Shown piece by piece: positions 4,844 through 7,338 of a stretch of DNA of 7,338 nt. The notes beneath the pieces are model-generated. The model was not told where the DNA came from, did not search any database, and saw nothing but the letters and a program-made list of their open reading frames with translations. A program made the position numbers and the translations under genes. Origin of the DNA: an uncultured Patescibacteria group bacterium (GTDB lineage: Bacteria; Patescibacteriota; Microgenomatia; UBA1406; GWC2-37-13); assembly GCA_938010745.1 (NCBI GenBank), contig CALLVF010000068.1:1-7338 (forward strand), given 5' to 3'. Position 1 is the first letter of the stretch. Every line of letters begins with the position of its first letter.

Positions 4844-6567
4844 AATTTTGAAACTTTCTTAATTATTTTAATATATTCTTCAGGTATTTCATTGTATTCA
4901 AGTTCTTTTGCGATGGCTCTTCCAATTCTCCATCTTTTATTTTTTTTTAACAATTTAAAAATTTTTTCTTTTAAATCTGTACTATCATCTTGTAAATCCA
5001 TATTTTCAATTTCATAACCCCACTGTTCTTTCACAAAATTAATGGCTTTTTTTACTTTTTGAAGAGCATTTTCATTTAAATTCTTTGAAATCATTTCTTC
5101 AAAAGGTGGTAATATAAAAATATTCTTTTTTTTTAAGATATTTTTAAAATCATTGTCATTCGGGGGTTTTCCTAAATTTTGTAATTCTTCTTCTTTAATT
5201 AATTCGCATTCTTTTAATTTATCTAAAAATGAATTTTTATCCTTATCATTACTAACTTTATCTTCGTCAACAAGAATAATAAAAGGAGTATTAATGTTTT
5301 TTAAAAGTTTGATAAAAACCCACAGATTATCACCACGACCATTAATAACAGAAACAGAATTATAATCAAAAGAATAATTCTCTTTTTTTTGAATGCTTTC
5401 TCTACTTTTTTCAATAACTTTTCTTGAAGCTTCCGGAAAGAATCCCTCTTCGGTAGCTCCTTCTACAATTAAACAACTTTTAGCAAAAAACATTTCTTGC
5501 AGATCTCGGCCTTCTACTTCTAAAATCTTCTTTACTTTAGGAGTAAGGTTTATCTTGTACCGTTTTGTGCTATTGTTTTCTTTTCCTATTCTAATAATAC
5601 TGTCTATTTGGGTTATATCAAGTAAATTCTCAGAATGTGTAGTTATTATAACTTGTGAGTATTCAGAAAGATTTTTTAAAGAAAATATCAATTGTCTCTG
5701 GCTATGGGGATGCAAACCTATTTCTGGTTCGTCAATTCCATAAATTATAAATTTTTTCTCTTCATCTCTAATATATTTTGCCATAACTCTGAATAATGAA
5801 ATAATAATCAGATTTTGAGTGCCTAAACCTTTCTTGGAAACTTCGGTAAGATAACCATCATCTATTAAAATTTTCATTTCATTTAAAATATCTGAGTATT
5901 TAGTGGAAACAGGGGAAAAAGATATATTTTTGAGATCTGTTTGATCTTTAAAGATTGTAATCAGAGCTTTAACTATATCTTGAACTTCTGGAATTTCTGA
6001 AAGTGTTTTCTTAATTGAATTAATTTCTTGAATAACTTCATTTAATTTATCTTGAGGGGTTTTTTTAATAATTATTTCTTTAAAATATTTTAGAGGAGAT
6101 TTCCATCTAATCGGGGCAATTTCCATGATATTTCTTAAAGATTTAACCCTTAGAAAAAATATTTTTTTCTCAAAATCCCAGTAATATCCAAAGGGTTTAT
6201 TGTTTTTACATTGCCATTGGTTATCTTTAAAAATTTCGAAAAAACCACCCACTGCTTTTGAATATTTAAACCTTATCTTAAGTGGTAAATCAAATTCGGC
6301 ATCAATCTCTTTTACTTCTTTCTCATCACCTTCAAGAGTCGCTTCAATAGCAATATCCCTGTTTTCTTTTCCATTAAAAAAATGATCTGTATTTGGTTAA
6401 AAATTTGGCAAGTAGACGTCTCCTAATAAAAGATCTATTGCATCTATTATATTTGTCTTACCCGAATTATTTGGTCCAACTAAAATATTTAAACCTTTAT
6501 TAAATTCAATTATTTCGCTATCTACTGATTTAAAATTTTGTATTTTTAATTCTTTAATATAAATCAT
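4840..6567 (-). pseudogene. OLD-family ATPase/TOPRIM endonuclease with one in-frame stop at codon 57
   Basis: Read from ATG 6567-6565, the frame spans 575 codons, interrupted only by TAA at 6399-6397. The N-terminus MIYIKELKIQNFKS and Walker A GPNNSGKT (31-38) are typical of OLD/RecF-type ABC ATPases. In the same numbering follow the signature GLGTQN (247-252), Walker B with YGIDEPEIGLH (Asp279, Glu280), the H-loop TTHS (His311), and a C-terminal TOPRIM nuclease: VEGATE (Glu369), NGRGDN (409-414) and LVDEDK (Asp434, Asp436). These enzymes cut or nick DNA in phage defence (P2 Old; GajA of Gabija). No UvrD-like GajB follows. The gene sits between hsdR and hsdS and overlaps hsdS by ATGA. As read, translation would stop after 56 residues; reinitiation at GTG 6252 would yield 470 residues without Walker A. 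Because only one change separates it from an intact gene, recent inactivation or a sequence error is likely. Confidence 0.88.
6397..6399 (-). other. In-frame nonsense codon (TAA) in the OLD-family nuclease gene
   Basis: This is codon 57 of the frame starting at 6567. It lies between YLPNF and PNTDHFFNG, in the segment after Walker A. The reading frame is unchanged on both sides, so it is a substitution and not an indel. TAT or TAC (Tyr), CAA, GAA or AAA would each need one base change. Confidence 0.9.
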
Positions 6568-6571
6568 AAAA

Positions 6572-6613
6572 CTAAATTTTCTTTTTAATTTCTTCTAAAA
6601 TTTCCCTAATATA
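6572..6613 (-). pseudogene. Possible out-of-frame C-terminal tail of hsdR
   Basis: Shifted relative to the hsdR frame, 13 codons read YIREILEEIKKKI and end with TAG at 6574-6572, four bases before the nuclease ATG. An amphipathic charged helix in this place, with a stop tightly spaced to the next gene, looks like the original end of hsdR. It now lies directly after the motor-domain fragment because the intervening 500 or more codons are gone. Thirteen residues are too few for certainty. Confidence 0.4.
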
Positions 6614-7338
6614 AGGTTTGATAGGTAGCAAAATAAACATCTCTCACTTTTGGCGCTTTTCCTTCAATAATTTTATCACGTGCCTCGCCTAAAGCCTTAA
6701 ATTCTTCATAAGCTTGATCTCTTAATATCTCAGCTCGGTCTGTTAAATAAAGAACTTTCCTAACTTGTTTTGATTTCCACAATTTCCAAACAATCTGGGA
6801 AGCAATATAAGTTTTACCTGTGCCTGTAGCTAAAGTTAAAAGAATTATTTTTTGACCCTTTAAAACTGCTTTTATAACTTCATTGATTGCGAGCAATTGG
6901 TAATATCTCGGTTCTTTTTGTTGATCATCATACAAATTAAATAGAAATGGATCTCTGTCTGCTGGAAATTTTGAAAAATCGGGATAATTTCTATTAGTGA
7001 TTTCTTGCCACCTCTTAAAAAGCTCTTCAGAAGTTGGAAATTTATCTAAAGTTTTTTGTTTGTTAGTTGAAAAATCAAATTCTTCAAATTTTTCACCATT
7101 CGTTGAATAAGCAAAATATATACCTAGAATTTGTGCTTTTTCTTTTGCATCGGAGATACCATCGGCGTAATGTTTAAAATATCGTTTCGCTTCAATAACA
7201 GCGATTGGAAAAGCATTTTTAAAAAATAAGGTATAATCGGCGAATTTTTTCTTAGCTTTCTTGGCTTCATTACCCTCAATTATTATTTTTCCTTTTTGAA
7301 AATAAAATTCTTGCTTGATATTCTCTTCCTTCCAGTTA
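6606..7338 (-). pseudogene. hsdR: Type I restriction endonuclease R subunit, N-terminal part, truncated
   Basis: The frame enters from the right edge and is open for 243 codons to TAG 6608-6606; its start is outside the window. It shows the HSDR_N nuclease domain with the PD-(D/E)xK core Asp34 ... Glu49-Ala-Lys51 (ADYTLFF, then IAVIEAK), followed by ILGIYFAYSTNGEKF, a hallmark of this family. The translocase domain begins with PRYYQLLAIN (143-152) and Walker A LATGTGKT (169-176), then VLYLTDRAEILRDQA and FATYQTLY. HsdR normally continues for 500 or more residues with the DEAH box and remaining helicase motifs, all absent here, so the product could not translocate DNA. A TTG at 6935 is not a start: the frame is continuous upstream with family-like sequence. 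The block order hsdR, OLD nuclease, hsdS lacks hsdM in the window. Confidence 0.9.

Noticed and set aside
5153..5743. Two plus-strand open frames (5153-5365 and 5393-5743)
   Set aside because: They lie opposite the OLD-family nuclease, whose motifs are unmistakable on the minus strand. Their translations resemble no family and have the composition of an antisense frame.
6200..6385. Plus-strand open frame of 61 codons
   Set aside because: It is antisense to the N-terminal part of the OLD gene, with no ribosome-binding site and no recognisable sequence.
6606..6935. Separate small helicase gene starting at TTG 6935
   Set aside because: The same frame is open to the right edge and encodes the HsdR nuclease domain, so the TTG is an internal leucine codon.
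1..7338. CRISPR array, tRNA or rRNA gene, insertion sequence ends
   Set aside because: No regularly spaced repeats, cloverleaf or rRNA sequence, transposase, or flanking inverted repeats with target duplications were seen on either strand.

Overview
The window is AT-rich, densely packed bacterial DNA. The promoters are bacterial: one is a perfect TTGACA-17-TATAAT, another has an extended -10 box. Genes overlap by 1 to 8 bases, Shine-Dalgarno sequences are sparse, and two genes appear to be leaderless. A small-genome lineage such as a candidate-phyla (Patescibacteria/CPR-like) bacterium would fit, but no rRNA or marker gene is present, so this is only an inference. All intact genes read cleanly with the standard genetic code.

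Left part (1-2619): a compact divergent locus. Leftward runs a CooC/MinD-like P-loop ATPase, followed with a 1-base stop/start overlap by a fold-type-III (group IV) PLP-dependent decarboxylase-like enzyme that continues past the left edge. Rightward runs a small ParB-fold protein of the free-serine-kinase type (SerK/SbnI-like), then a Fur-family metalloregulator overlapping it by 8 bases. Between the two arms is a perfect 8-1-8 palindrome (ATGCAACA-T-TGTTGCAT, 1784-1800). It has the 7-1-7 geometry of Fur/Zur operators. It fills the spacer of the leftward promoter and covers the -35 box of the rightward one. The simplest reading is an autoregulated, metal-responsive operon pair making or handling an amino-acid-derived metabolite. 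A serine kinase plus a group IV decarboxylase recalls the SbnI/SbnH pair of staphyloferrin B biosynthesis, but that is an analogy and not a demonstration.

Middle part (2599-4055): a complete cobalamin riboswitch (about 2646-2812), probably transcribed from an extended -10 promoter inside the end of the fur gene. It leads directly into a 411-residue protein of unknown function ending in a CPHC...CPHC zinc ribbon. The protein is not a recognisable B12 transporter, synthesis enzyme or B12-dependent/independent isozyme.

Right part (4095-7338, leftward): a decayed type I restriction locus with an OLD-family nuclease gene inside it. HsdR enters from the right edge with its nuclease domain and Walker A motif, but stops at 6606. 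A short out-of-frame tail resembling an HsdR C-terminus follows, which suggests a large internal deletion. The OLD-family ATPase/TOPRIM nuclease gene (4840-6567) is complete except for one in-frame TAA at codon 57. It overlaps (ATGA) an hsdS gene carrying three in-frame TAA codons and a frameshift. No hsdM is visible. Every gene of this block is broken, while the left and middle genes are intact.
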